Positions 8,396-17,001 of a stretch of DNA of 43,228 bases are shown piece after piece; within the stretch, counting starts at the first letter, position 1, and the number at the start of each line of letters is the position of its first letter. The translations under genes were made by a program, and so were the position numbers. This stretch comes from Candidatus Aenigmatarchaeota archaeon (lineage in GTDB: Archaea > Aenigmatarchaeota > Aenigmatarchaeia > CG10238-14): assembly GCA_017610225.1 (NCBI GenBank), contig JAFCCM010000016.1:1-43228 (forward strand), in the 5' to 3' direction. The notes beneath the pieces were generated by a model that was not told where the DNA came from, ran no database searches, and saw only the letters and a program-made list of their open reading frames with translations.

Positions 8396-9163
8396 ATGAC
8401 ACGTCTAATAGTAATAACATCAGGAAAAGGTGGTGTAGGAAAAACCACATTAACAAGTAACCTTGCCGCAGCATTAACAGACTTCGGGCAAAAAGTAATA
8501 GTAATGGATGGAAATCTAACTACACCTAACCTAGGACTACATCTGGGATTACACCTACCAAAAAAAACTCTTCATGATGTCTTAAAGGGAGAGACTCGAT
8601 TAAAAGACGCAATCTACCCACATGCTTATGGTTTTGACGTTATTCCTGCTTCTCTTGGATTGAGTGATCTTAAGGGAGTGGATCCATCAAGACTACCAGA
8701 AATCACATTCTCACTTCTTGGACGGTCAGACTATGTTATTATTGATTCTGCGGCTGGACTAGGTAGGGAAGCATTATCAGCATTATCTTCTGCAGACGAA
8801 ACGATTATTATTACCAGCCCTAACCTACCAGCAGTTACTGATGCGTTAAAAATAATTAAACTTGCTCAAGATTCTAATATCAATGTTCTAGGAGTAGTAG
8901 TCAATAGAGTAAAAGGAGATGACTATGAAATGACAAGAGAACAAATAAGTGATCTTCTCGAGATTCCTGTGATTGCTGAAATACCCGAGGACAAGAATGT
9001 TCCTGAAAGTATTAGTCAAAAACAGACTGTTATTAGTTATGTTCCTAATTCTCCTGCTTCTGTTGAGATTAAAAAACTTGCTGCAAATCTTTCTGGCAGG
9101 TCTTATACTCCACCTAAATCTAGAAGATTTTGGGAGAAATTGTTTGAGTGGTTTAAGGAATAG
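8396..9163 (+). CDS. minD: MinD/ParA-family P-loop ATPase with C-terminal amphipathic helix
   Basis: A 255-residue ATPase with the deviant Walker A G-K-G-G-V-G-K-T-T (about 10-18), switch region M-D-G-N (about 37-40) and a Walker B-like Y-V-I-I-D-S-A-A (about 112-119). The C-terminus R-R-F-W-E-K-L-F-E-W-F-K-E alternates aromatic and charged residues like the membrane-targeting helix of MinD, so the protein probably cycles on and off the membrane in an ATP-dependent way. Archaeal MinD-like proteins are linked to positioning of division or surface machinery; which role applies here is unknown. No minC or minE homolog is nearby. A TATA-like ACTTAATAAC lies about 35 bases upstream. Confidence 0.87.
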   Translation: MTRLIVITSGKGGVGKTTLTSNLAAALTDFGQKVIVMDGNLTTPNLGLHLGLHLPKKTLHDVLKGETRLKDAIYPHAYGFDVIPASLGLSDLKGVDPSRLPEITFSLLGRSDYVIIDSAAGLGREALSALSSADETIIITSPNLPAVTDALKIIKLAQDSNINVLGVVVNRVKGDDYEMTREQISDLLEIPVIAEIPEDKNVPESISQKQTVISYVPNSPASVEIKKLAANLSGRSYTPPKSRRFWEKLFEWFKE

Positions 9164-9229
9164 TGTTACTTCTATTTAGTGACTAAAACATAGAAATACT
9201 TAAATAGTCAAAGGTTAGTTAGAAAAGAT

Positions 9230-9664
9230 ATGAGTTCAAATACTCCAGTTTATGGTGGTCCCTTTAGAAATGAAAGGCCAAAACCAAAAGAAAAAGAATA
9301 CTCAAATTTAACACTTTTAGGTACTGCAGGTCTTTTTTTATGTGGATTTACTTTAATTGTAAGATCATGTGTAAATTCCATTGTAGATAATCCAGAAAAA
9401 TTCATTGGTTTTCCTGAAGTTGAACAGGGAATTTATGAACCCGTTAGATTTAATATACCAACTGAACTAGATGTTATTGAAGTAGAAAAGGTCCCTGGTG
9501 AAAGATATGTTGTAGAATTTTCAGAAGATGGGTCAGTTATTACTTATACTGGTTTTCTTCGTTATGAAGTACAAGATGATTTGAAAGCCAGAGACTGTGG
9601 TTTATATACTAGAGAAGATCGCACTGATACAAGAAGAGGCTCGGTTACTTTAAAGAGAAAATAA
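9230..9664 (+). CDS. Hypothetical single-pass membrane protein
   Basis: Not recognised. A 144-residue protein with a charged N-terminus rich in Lys and Pro (about 1-25), one membrane segment (about 27-48) and a hydrophilic C-terminal domain of about 90 residues. The positive residues before the segment suggest an inside N-terminus. CTTAAATA at 9199-9206 lies about 27 bases before the ATG, consistent with leaderless transcription. Confidence 0.6.
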   Translation: MSSNTPVYGGPFRNERPKPKEKEYSNLTLLGTAGLFLCGFTLIVRSCVNSIVDNPEKFIGFPEVEQGIYEPVRFNIPTELDVIEVEKVPGERYVVEFSEDGSVITYTGFLRYEVQDDLKARDCGLYTREDRTDTRRGSVTLKRK

Positions 9665-9674
9665 ACATCAAACT

Positions 9675-11348
9675 TCACAACTTCCTCCTTTTCACTAAAT
9701 CAAACAAATAATCAACACAGATTTCCCCACCAGCAATTGGTGTTTCTAACCCCCAGTTCTCAAGTACTTTCGGATCAATCTCACCAAATCTTGCTAAAGT
9801 TTTTCCATTAACAATAAACTTAACAGCACGACCAGGAACATAACAAGGACATTTGGATTCTAGAATTTCATAATCATTAACACCAACATTCGAGAGAACA
9901 CTTTCAACCAATGATTTCATCTCAGAAAAATTAGCTTTTGAATGACACAAAGCAATAGCAAGTCTTTTCATTGTTTTATTCCCAACTTCATTATCGTCAA
10001 GAACTACAACTTCCCCAACTTCGAATAGATTCTGTGGATATTCATTGTGTTTATTTCTCGAAAGAACTTCCATCAGATTTGGTAACAACCAATTCCTAAC
10101 AACACTATACTCACTTGTCTTGGCATTACTAGTCTCAGCAATCGGAACAACCTTCATGTTCATTTTTTGAAATAGATTTTTCTTATTTGTGAGAATAAAC
10201 GTCACGCATCCTTGCATGCCATATCCAACTAAAAGTGAACGCAACCTTGTGCAAAACATTTCCTTCTCATCTTCTTCGCCAATAGTTGAAATATTCGGAA
10301 TCTCTGGATCAAATTTATCATAACCATAACCTATCGCAACATCCTCGACTATATCAATTCCGTGCATAATATCTGTCCGGTAACAAGGATAACTCACTTC
10401 TAGTTTGTCTTTTCCTATTTCTTCTGCATCATGACCCATCTTATTCAGGCATTTGATTATCTCTTGGTTGGTTAGTTTTAATCCTAGTAAAGAGTTAATG
10501 TATTTTGAGTTAATTGTCATTCCTTTAGTTGATAAATCTGGTGTATATATCATCCTGTCAGAATACTTGATTTTGATTTTGTGAATAGTTGCTCCTCTAT
10601 CTGCAAAAGTTGTTACAATAATATTAAGGACTTCATTCGCTGCCTTTTCGTCTGTTGCGGTTATGTCTACAAAAATATTTTTGGTTGTTTCCTCAACTTT
10701 TGTGTCTTCAGAATTGATTATGGGTGGCATTGATAAAACTCTTTCCCGTCCGTCGTGTAGTAATGGATATTCTTTCATTCCTTTGAGTGTCCAAGCATAA
10801 TCTCGACCTTTTGGTAATTTTTCTAGAATCTCTTGTAGCGTCATTTCTTCTGATTGTTCGAGTGGAACGAATTTAAAATCTTTAGGTTTAGTTGTGTAGG
10901 TGACTGGAAATACAATCTTGTCATAATCATGCAGTCCAATAGCGACTTTTTTTCTTTTTCTGCAATGAGTGATATGTAACTTTTCTTGAATTTGCATAAT
11001 TGATTTGATAAAATCATCTGTGAACTTAATATTTTTGATAATACATGAAACAAAATATGGTCTTACCTTGGCAACCTTGGGGTCTATTATTACCATTTCT
11101 TCAGAACCTTCTAGTTTATACTTTTTTAGTCCAGTCTTGACTCCCATGTAAGCTGAAAAAGCCCTAGCAAGTCCTTCGACTGAAAGCATGTCCGGGCGAT
11201 TAGGAAATATTTCTATTGTGAATTCATCTTCTTCTGATTTTTCCCAGGCTGTTCCCATCATTGGGATATTCTCTTCTATTTCTTTCATTGTGAATTCTCT
11301 TCCTGCAAGTTGACAAAAGTCTGATTTATCTACTGTTATTATTGCCAT
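9675..11348 (-). CDS. pheT: Phenylalanyl-tRNA synthetase beta subunit, archaeal type
   Basis: A 557-residue beta subunit, the size usual in archaea (bacterial PheT is about 800 residues). The N-terminal D-x-F-C-Q-L-A-G-R region, the central B3/B4 editing domain (about 90-250), the B5 domain (about 260-340) and the class II-like core (I-D-I-V-E-D-V-A-I-G-Y-G-Y-D at about 325-338) can be followed. With PheS it forms the heterotetramer that charges tRNA-Phe; the beta subunit holds the editing site. The ATG is two bases after the stop of the nudix gene, and GAGG upstream gives a ribosome-binding site, so it is the third gene of a pheS-nudix-pheT operon. Confidence 0.95.
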   Translation of the reverse strand: MAIITVDKSDFCQLAGREFTMKEIEENIPMMGTAWEKSEEDEFTIEIFPNRPDMLSVEGLARAFSAYMGVKTGLKKYKLEGSEEMVIIDPKVAKVRPYFVSCIIKNIKFTDDFIKSIMQIQEKLHITHCRKRKKVAIGLHDYDKIVFPVTYTTKPKDFKFVPLEQSEEMTLQEILEKLPKGRDYAWTLKGMKEYPLLHDGRERVLSMPPIINSEDTKVEETTKNIFVDITATDEKAANEVLNIIVTTFADRGATIHKIKIKYSDRMIYTPDLSTKGMTINSKYINSLLGLKLTNQEIIKCLNKMGHDAEEIGKDKLEVSYPCYRTDIMHGIDIVEDVAIGYGYDKFDPEIPNISTIGEEDEKEMFCTRLRSLLVGYGMQGCVTFILTNKKNLFQKMNMKVVPIAETSNAKTSEYSVVRNWLLPNLMEVLSRNKHNEYPQNLFEVGEVVVLDDNEVGNKTMKRLAIALCHSKANFSEMKSLVESVLSNVGVNDYEILESKCPCYVPGRAVKFIVNGKTLARFGEIDPKVLENWGLETPIAGGEICVDYLFDLVKRRKL

Positions 11349-11350
11349 GA

Positions 11351-11756
11351 TTATAATTCCTCTAAATACTTTTTAATAAATTCATGAGTATAAGGATCTG
11401 TTTTTTCTTTTAAACCATCTTTAGGTTTAATCCATTTGTACTCTTGCATTTCATCATTGTCTATCTTAACATCACCATTTTTTACATTGCAACGAAATAA
11501 AATGTCTTTTTTTACAATAATCTTTAGGTTCAATAAGTTCCTGGACAAACAATATTTTTTTTACTTCAACATTCAATCCAACTTCTTCCTTTACTTCTCG
11601 TTTGATTGCTTCTTCTATAGTTTCACCATATTCTATATGACCACCAGGAACTACCCAAAGATTATTCCATTTATATGATTTACAAAGTAGAATCTCTCCT
11701 CTTTGATTTAATATTAATCCTGCGACGACAACTGATGGACGTTTTTCTTTTTTCAT
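11351..11756 (-). pseudogene. NUDIX hydrolase split by a +1 shift at an A7 run
   Basis: The first part (from ATG 11756) reads through the NUDIX box G-x5-E-x7-R-E-x-x-E-E-x-G (G-H-I-E-Y-G-E-T ... R-E-V-K-E-E-V-G) and ends early at W-stop (11472). A second frame (to 11351) supplies the missing C-terminal beta strands and final helix, ending K-Y-L-E-E-L. The two join smoothly at an A7 run in the coding strand (about 11508-11514): one A fewer gives one protein of about 134 residues. NUDIX enzymes hydrolyse nucleoside diphosphates linked to other groups. Its ATG overlaps the pheS stop (ATGA), so it lies inside the pheS-pheT operon. It could be a true mutation, a homopolymer base-calling error, or expressed by slippage. 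Confidence 0.82.
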
Positions 11757-13267
11757 ACACCCAACCACACTTGTGCTCCTCTTAATTGTTTTAAATCTGA
11801 CAGATACAATTTTCTTAAATCATCTACCTTATACTTGTCCATAATTATTCTACCAAATCCTAATCCCCACGCAAGAACAGGAACATCTATTCCCAACAAT
11901 GGCTTAACTACTTCTGGTCTAAAAATTCCTGACCCCCCAAGTTCCATCCATTGTTTATGCTCGGGATGCCAAACTTCAACTTCAATTGACATTTCAGTAT
12001 AGGGAAAATACCCAGGTCTGAATCTAGCTTTAGGGAAACCCATTTTTCTGAAAAACCTTTTCAAATATCCTTGTAATTGCCTAAATGTAACATCTTCGCC
12101 AACAACTATTCCTTCTGTCTGATAAAACTCAGCAAGATGTTTCCAGTCTAAGGTCTCGTTTCTGAAGCATCTACCCACAGCAAAGTATTTCACAGGCAAA
12201 TCTTCTGGTTTCAATTTGGATATAGTTCGTGCTGACAAGGATGTGGTATGAGTTCGCAGGACATTCTTCATTGAGAATTCAGGATTCCATTTGTATTGCC
12301 ACCCCAAAGAGCCAGTATCCCAACCATTTTCATGTGTTTGTTTCACTCTTTCAATTAATTGACCATCAGGTAATTTTCCTTTTTCAGGAGTTTTCATGTA
12401 AAATGTATCTGCTAAATCTCTAGCAGGATGATCTTGAGGTTGGTATAAAGCGTCAAAGTTCCAGAATGATGCATCTATTAATGGACCAGTCATTTCCTTG
12501 AATCCCATGTCAGTCCAGATTTTTCGAATATATTCAATAATTTGAGTGATATAATGTTTTTTTCCAGGATTGATTTTTGTCGAGGGTAAAGTCACATCAT
12601 ACGGTCGAATAACTTGAGTTTTCCACAATTTTTCCTTTAAGATTTTTGGTGAAAGTTGACCTATGTTTTCTTTTATCTCGAGTTTAGGTAGAATCTTTTT
12701 CCCTAAATCTGTTAGAGAGACCTCTCTTTTTTTCTTAACTGTCTGTTTTATTAAACCTCTTTTCTCGAGTTTTTCTGTTATTATTTTATCAAATGATTTT
12801 GTATTTTTCTTTCCTTCTTTTAATTGAGACAGTATTTTCTCCTCGGGTAATTGCTCTTGAATAGATTTTCTTCCTTTGGTTGTTAATTCTAACTGACCTT
12901 TTTGGATTGTTACCCAATTATTCTTTTTGACCCAGACTAGTCCTATATTGAATTTTTTTACTTTTTTTCTTAATTCAGAAATAGATTTCTCTCCCTTTTC
13001 AAGAATTTTCAATAAGTTTTTTTCTGGCAATCCTTCTTTAACATATTCTTCCCCTTCTTTTGTTAACTCAATAAATTCAGTGATTTCTTCATCTATTTTC
13101 AAGACTCCTTTAACCTTTGCCCATAATGATGCTTTTTCTAAAGAATCTTTATTTAACCCAGTTAATTCTTGGATTTCTTGGATAATCATGGATTTCTTCC
13201 CTTCTAGGGCTTTCAGGATTCTTTTCTCATGGTCATGTAGTCTGTTGAGCAATTCCTTATCATTCAT
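11753..13267 (-). CDS. pheS: Phenylalanyl-tRNA synthetase alpha subunit, archaeal type
   Basis: A 504-residue catalytic subunit. The first 170 or so residues are tandem winged-helix-like repeats (E-K-x-I-L-x-L), as in archaeal and eukaryotic PheS. The class II core follows: motif 2 with [10 protein letters not shown] (about 355-364), and motif 3 G-L-G-F-G-R-I-I-M near 475. It activates phenylalanine and transfers it to tRNA-Phe together with PheT. The last bases overlap the nudix start. The leader is unusually long (a TATA-like ATTTAAACC at about 13378-13386 implies about 90 bases), with a tiny ORF in it. Confidence 0.95.
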   Translation of the reverse strand: MNDKELLNRLHDHEKRILKALEGKKSMIIQEIQELTGLNKDSLEKASLWAKVKGVLKIDEEITEFIELTKEGEEYVKEGLPEKNLLKILEKGEKSISELRKKVKKFNIGLVWVKKNNWVTIQKGQLELTTKGRKSIQEQLPEEKILSQLKEGKKNTKSFDKIITEKLEKRGLIKQTVKKKREVSLTDLGKKILPKLEIKENIGQLSPKILKEKLWKTQVIRPYDVTLPSTKINPGKKHYITQIIEYIRKIWTDMGFKEMTGPLIDASFWNFDALYQPQDHPARDLADTFYMKTPEKGKLPDGQLIERVKQTHENGWDTGSLGWQYKWNPEFSMKNVLRTHTTSLSARTISKLKPEDLPVKYFAVGRCFRNETLDWKHLAEFYQTEGIVVGEDVTFRQLQGYLKRFFRKMGFPKARFRPGYFPYTEMSIEVEVWHPEHKQWMELGGSGIFRPEVVKPLLGIDVPVLAWGLGFGRIIMDKYKVDDLRKLYLSDLKQLRGAQVWLGV

Positions 13268-13389
13268 CGCTATCCTCTCTTAATTGTTTAGTATTAGAAG
13301 TAGAAAAATCTTCGGATGTAGTTAGCTTTTGAATTGGTACGGCATCACGTTCACTTAAGGATAATATTAGTAGGTTAGGTTTAAATTAG

Positions 13390-14523
13390 TTAATCCTTCA
13401 CAATAAACTCATCCAACCTATCCTTCGCTTTCTCACGCTTTTCTTGGAAATCTTTCAGGAATCCATTCAATTTATCTATCAATATTTGCTTCAACTCACC
13501 TGTTAGCAATGCACCAGATTTGTAATCGTCATAAATCTTTTTCAACTTTTCATCACTTTCCTCAAAAAATGTCAACCATTGGTAAGATACATCAACATCA
13601 GGATTTCCTCCTAGTTTTCTGTGCTCTTCAACATTTCTTGCCCCACCAGAAAATGCATATTTCATAATTTTTTTCTTAACTTGTTCTGGAGTATCTGTTG
13701 TAAAAATGCATGTTGATTCTACTGATGATGACATCTTCCCATCTGACATTCCTGCAAGTCCTGGTAAAAATCGACAGTGAATAGCAGCAGGTTTATAATA
13801 ACCTAATTTTGGGAGAACATCTCGGCATACACGAAAATGTGCATCCTGGTCAATAGCATAAGGAATAAGACAAGGAATATTTTTCCCTGATAGTATAGAT
13901 GGTAGAAATGCTGGTACACTCTGGACAGACGTAAAAAAATATTTTCCAACATTATCTTCATTTTTAAATCCAAACACTGCTTTTGCCGTAGACGCTGTTA
14001 TTTTTTTTGCTACTCTTAGTGCTTGTTTGTAAAGTGTTTTTGCATAATCAATATCCGAGAAAATATGAGTTTTTTTTGGTTTGAATCCTAATGCAATTAC
14101 ATCTAAAGCATTCTCATATGCCAGGTTATTTGTATCTTCAATCGTTAATTTGTCTTTGAATAAAAATTTCTCATCATCTGTCATCTGAAACCATAAATCT
14201 ACATCAAATTTATCCTGCAACCATTTTGTGAATAACCATGGTATAAGATGCCCCATATGTGTTTTTCCAGAAGGTCCTCGACCAGTGTACAAGTAGAATT
14301 TATTGTCTTTCTCATACTCATTTAAAATCCAGTTCATGTCTCTATGCGAAAAGAAGATACCTCTTCGTAAAAAATGATGGAGTTCACCTGTGTGTTTTTT
14401 AATTCTTTCTAACAATTTTTCATCAATTTTCTCAGTACCAAAATCCTTAATTAACTTATCATAATCTACATTTCCTTTAACTTCCCATGGTGTTACAACA
14501 AATTCTGGCATAATATCACTCAT
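13390..14523 (-). CDS. trpS: Tryptophanyl-tRNA synthetase, archaeal type
   Basis: A class I synthetase of 377 residues that charges tRNA-Trp. The N-terminus has F-V-V-T-P-W-E-V-K-G, typical of archaeal and eukaryotic TrpRS. The HIGH-like box is P-S-G-K-T-H-M-G-H (about 82-90) and the KMSKS-type loop is K-M-S-S-S (about 267-271). Several in-frame starts exist (14541, 14523, 14511); 14523 overlaps the YbaK stop and 14511 follows it with GAGTGA upstream. It is the last gene of the HTH-racemase-YbaK-trpS operon. Confidence 0.93.
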   Translation of the reverse strand: MSDIMPEFVVTPWEVKGNVDYDKLIKDFGTEKIDEKLLERIKKHTGELHHFLRRGIFFSHRDMNWILNEYEKDNKFYLYTGRGPSGKTHMGHLIPWLFTKWLQDKFDVDLWFQMTDDEKFLFKDKLTIEDTNNLAYENALDVIALGFKPKKTHIFSDIDYAKTLYKQALRVAKKITASTAKAVFGFKNEDNVGKYFFTSVQSVPAFLPSILSGKNIPCLIPYAIDQDAHFRVCRDVLPKLGYYKPAAIHCRFLPGLAGMSDGKMSSSVESTCIFTTDTPEQVKKKIMKYAFSGGARNVEEHRKLGGNPDVDVSYQWLTFFEESDEKLKKIYDDYKSGALLTGELKQILIDKLNGFLKDFQEKREKAKDRLDEFIVKD

Positions 14524-15001
14524 ATAATATTGGTTTTTCAATTAACTTAAGCAAATCTTTTGCTTGGATTTTAATTGTTTTTGAATGGTTTCCTGGATTA
14601 AAGTATAGGTATTCTGATTCTAGTAATTCTTTGTCAATGTAAGTTTTTATTTGCTTCTTATGACCGAATGGCGGAACACATCCTATTGGGCAACCTACTA
14701 TCCTTTCAACATCTCTTGATTTTGCTAGTCTGAGTTCTTTTGTTCCTTCAAGTTTTGCTAATTTACTTGTTTTAATTTTTTTATCTCCTGGACATAATGT
14801 GATTACAAATTTTCCTTCAGTTGATTCGAGAAGTAGATTTTTTATTCCCGTATTTTTTGAATTGTCTTCATCAGTATTTTCTATTCCTTTTCTTACTTTA
14901 TCTGCTACTTCACATGTATAGACTGGCTTGTGTTCAAATTTTTCGTAATCTATATTTTTGTCTTTCAGAAGTTTTTGGATTTTCTTTTCGATAAAAGTCA
15001 T
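14516..15001 (-). CDS. YbaK/ProX-type aminoacyl-tRNA deacylase domain protein
   Basis: A 161-residue single-domain protein of the YbaK/EbsC family, which hydrolyses mischarged tRNAs such as Cys-tRNA(Pro) or Ala-tRNA(Pro). Visible family features include K-N-L-L-L near 56-60, V-I-T-L-C-P-G-D (about 67-74) and the C-terminal G-C-P-I-G-C-V-P-P-F-G (about 103-113). A GTG at 15010 overlaps the racemase stop, but the ATG at 15001 has GTGAT just upstream and is preferred. Being next to trpS fits a tRNA-proofreading role, but the target tRNA cannot be told from the sequence. Confidence 0.85.
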   Translation of the reverse strand: MTFIEKKIQKLLKDKNIDYEKFEHKPVYTCEVADKVRKGIENTDEDNSKNTGIKNLLLESTEGKFVITLCPGDKKIKTSKLAKLEGTKELRLAKSRDVERIVGCPIGCVPPFGHKKQIKTYIDKELLESEYLYFNPGNHSKTIKIQAKDLLKLIEKPILYE

Positions 15002-15006
15002 AGTTA

Positions 15007-15696
15007 TCACTTAATCATTTTGTTGAATGTAGAATCTAATAAAACTTTCATACTATCAATAATTTTTGTATTGTAATCTTTTTCTTTTACAATTATTTGT
15101 AAGTCTGTACATCCAAGAACTATTACTTCAGAACCTTTAACTATAAGTTTTTTGATAATTTTTTTCAATGAACTTTCTTCCTTTTCTGAAACCTTGTTTT
15201 CTAAAATTTTAATTATTATTCTCGCAACTTCCTTCTGTTCGTTTTTTGTAGGCAAAATAGTTTGTATATTATTGTCTTTCATTGGATCCTCGTATAATTT
15301 ACTGTCTATTGTTTTTGTGGTTGTTAGTATTCCGACTTTTTTGTAATTTTTTTCTTTAATCAAGTCAATAGTTTCGTCTACAATGCTTAGAATCGGTACT
15401 AAAGACTCTTTTCTTAGTTTTTCTATGAATATATGTACCGTATTACATGGGATTACAATAAAATCTACTTGACTTCTATTAAGTATTTTGATGGTTTTTC
15501 TAAGGAATGGTAGTAACTCATCTTCGTTTCTAGAATTTTGTATTATATCCTTCTCCAAATAGAATGGAAAAGAAACGTTATCTATCACTATTGATGGATA
15601 TGAACCACAATTATTCCTAAATTTTTGAATAATACCTAAATAAAATTCAGATGTTGTCTCTGGACCCAATCCACCTACTATACCAAACACATTCAC
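15007..15696 (-). CDS. Aspartate/glutamate racemase family protein
   Basis: A 229-residue PLP-independent amino-acid racemase. The N-terminal G-I-V-G-G-L-G-P-E-T-T (about 5-15) is characteristic, and two catalytic Cys are present: V-I-P-C-N-T (Cys near 83) and V-L-G-C-T-D (Cys near 197). Members interconvert L- and D-aspartate or glutamate, or act on hydantoins; the YgeA-like signature fits aspartate/glutamate racemase broadly. What an archaeon needs D-amino acids for here is unclear. Its ATG overlaps the stop of the small HTH gene (ATGA). Confidence 0.85.
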   Translation of the reverse strand: MNVFGIVGGLGPETTSEFYLGIIQKFRNNCGSYPSIVIDNVSFPFYLEKDIIQNSRNEDELLPFLRKTIKILNRSQVDFIVIPCNTVHIFIEKLRKESLVPILSIVDETIDLIKEKNYKKVGILTTTKTIDSKLYEDPMKDNNIQTILPTKNEQKEVARIIIKILENKVSEKEESSLKKIIKKLIVKGSEVIVLGCTDLQIIVKEKDYNTKIIDSMKVLLDSTFNKMIK

Positions 15697-15908
15697 CTTT
15701 CATGAATTACACCTCCTAATCGATACGCCTTACATCGCATATCCCGAAGAACGACTAATTCTTCAATAAAATTCCTTTCTTTAAGAAGCATTAATGACCC
15801 TTTTACAGAACGAATAGACAATCCAGTCTTATCCAAAATATCTTTTTGAGTTAACATCGAGGAAGAACTAGATAAAACTAACAAAATATTTCTAGCCGAC
15901 TTTGGCAA
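15693..15908 (-). CDS. Small winged-helix DNA-binding protein
   Basis: A 71-residue winged helix-turn-helix protein similar to the DNA-binding core of MarR-like regulators: Q-K-D-I-L-D-K-T-G-L-S-I-R-S-V (about 21-35) is a clear helix-turn-helix, followed by a short wing. The start is a TTG at 15908 preceded by GGTGA; an internal ATG at residue 18 would cut off part of the fold. It probably regulates its own operon (racemase, YbaK, trpS), which is inference from position. Confidence 0.65.
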   Translation of the reverse strand: MPKSARNILLVLSSSSSMLTQKDILDKTGLSIRSVKGSLMLLKERNFIEELVVLRDMRCKAYRLGGVIHER

Positions 15909-15989
15909 ACCAAATTATTTCACCAAGCATATTCCTCACACTAATCTAGGAATTGTTAGTATTTATTCGTTTAGGAAAGGTGCAAAATG

Positions 15990-16190
15990 CTAATACTCTG
16001 TATACAACCACCAATTTGGATCTTCTGGACTATCACCGGGAAATCTTTCATTTTCAGGTAAGGGTTGAGTAGGAATTGGTATGCCAAAAATTAGAGGATC
16101 TTCTCGATTTTGGCATTCTTCAATAACACTTCTATAATCTAATTTAGGTAGATATGGTTGAAGTACTGAATCTTGATCTGAAGTTGTCAT
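15990..16190 (-). CDS. Small hypothetical protein, paralog of the broken gene upstream
   Basis: A 66-residue acidic, proline-rich protein without membrane segments and of unknown function. A strong AGGAGGTT ribosome-binding site lies about nine bases before the ATG, in contrast to the leaderless genes around. Its central part (E-E-C-x-n-G-x-P-x-P-x-Q-P-L-P-E) matches the reconstructed product of 16213-16400, and both genes share similar leaders, so they are a tandem duplicate. Confidence 0.6.
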   Translation of the reverse strand: MTTSDQDSVLQPYLPKLDYRSVIEECQNREDPLIFGIPIPTQPLPENERFPGDSPEDPNWWLYTEY

Positions 16191-16212
16191 TTTTAAATTA
16201 ACCTCCTCTTAT

Positions 16213-16400
16213 TTATCTTGGAAATCTTTCACAATAACGTGAATCAATAATTGGAACTTCTCCTTTTCCAATTTGGAATTGGTAACTTTCAGGTAAAGGT
16301 ATAGGCGGTGTTACTCCCCCCAGAATCATTATCTCACATTCTTCATGGGTCGGGGGGGGGTTTCAAGAGTAGGTAGATCGGTTCTTTTTTGATATGTCAT
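16213..16400 (-). pseudogene. Broken paralog of the downstream small gene, interrupted at a C9 tract
   Basis: From ATG 16400 the frame reads M-T-Y-Q-K-R-T-D and reaches a run of nine C (nine G on the plus strand, 16352-16360); as written it ends soon after (R-P-M-K-N-V-R-stop). Adding one C restores a frame of 62 residues ending at 16213: T-P-P-P-T-H-E-E-C then P-P-I-P-L-P-E-S, matching the neighbour's E-E-C and P-L-P-E-N. The leader has AGAGGTTG as ribosome-binding site. Interpretations are phase variation by tract slippage, a sequencing error, or a true pseudogene. Confidence 0.65.
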
Positions 16401-16524
16401 TTTGATTTCAACCTCTTTTTACATTTTATTAAAGACTAACTATTAATTGTGACAAAATATATATTTTAAAGAAAAATCTTTTACAAATGTTAATTTTATA
16501 TCTTTAATCTCACTAATTGTAAAT

Positions 16525-17001
16525 ATGAGACTCAAACCTAAAGATAAACAACTGCTTATAGAGTTGTTAAAGAATGGGAGACAAACCTTCTCAAAACTAG
16601 GCAGAACATGTCATATGAGCAGGCAATCAGTCTTTAGTAGAGTAAAATCACTTAAAAATCAAGGTATAATCAAAAACTTTACTGTTAACATCAACCCAGA
16701 AAAAGTGGATATAAAACTAAAGGCTTACATACTTATGACAATAGAACCGAGAACTCAGGCAAGACAAAAAATAAACACATTTCTCAAACAATCCAAACAA
16801 ATATCTCAAGCACACTACCTCTTCGGAACTCATGATATCTTAATAGATGTTTTAGTCAAGGATAAGGGAGAATTATCACAACTTATAAAGCAATTCCAAA
16901 AATTTGATCATGTGAAAAAAACTGTAACACTGATAGTATATGACACAATTAAAGATTGTCAGAATCATCCTTTGGAAAGAGTTTTGACTGATAAGAATTA
17001 A
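16525..17001 (+). CDS. Lrp/AsnC-family transcriptional regulator
   Basis: A 158-residue regulator with an N-terminal helix-turn-helix (about 8-50: K-L-G-R-T-C-H-M-S-R-Q-S-V-F-S-R-V) and a C-terminal RAM-like alpha-beta domain (about 65-145), the Lrp/AsnC layout. Such proteins form octamers or dimers that respond to amino acids. TTTTATATCT at about 16494-16503 precedes the ATG by roughly 25 bases. It is divergent from the small paralog pair, so it may regulate it; this is inference. Its stop overlaps the convergent HTH gene. Confidence 0.85.
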   Translation: MRLKPKDKQLLIELLKNGRQTFSKLGRTCHMSRQSVFSRVKSLKNQGIIKNFTVNINPEKVDIKLKAYILMTIEPRTQARQKINTFLKQSKQISQAHYLFGTHDILIDVLVKDKGELSQLIKQFQKFDHVKKTVTLIVYDTIKDCQNHPLERVLTDKN

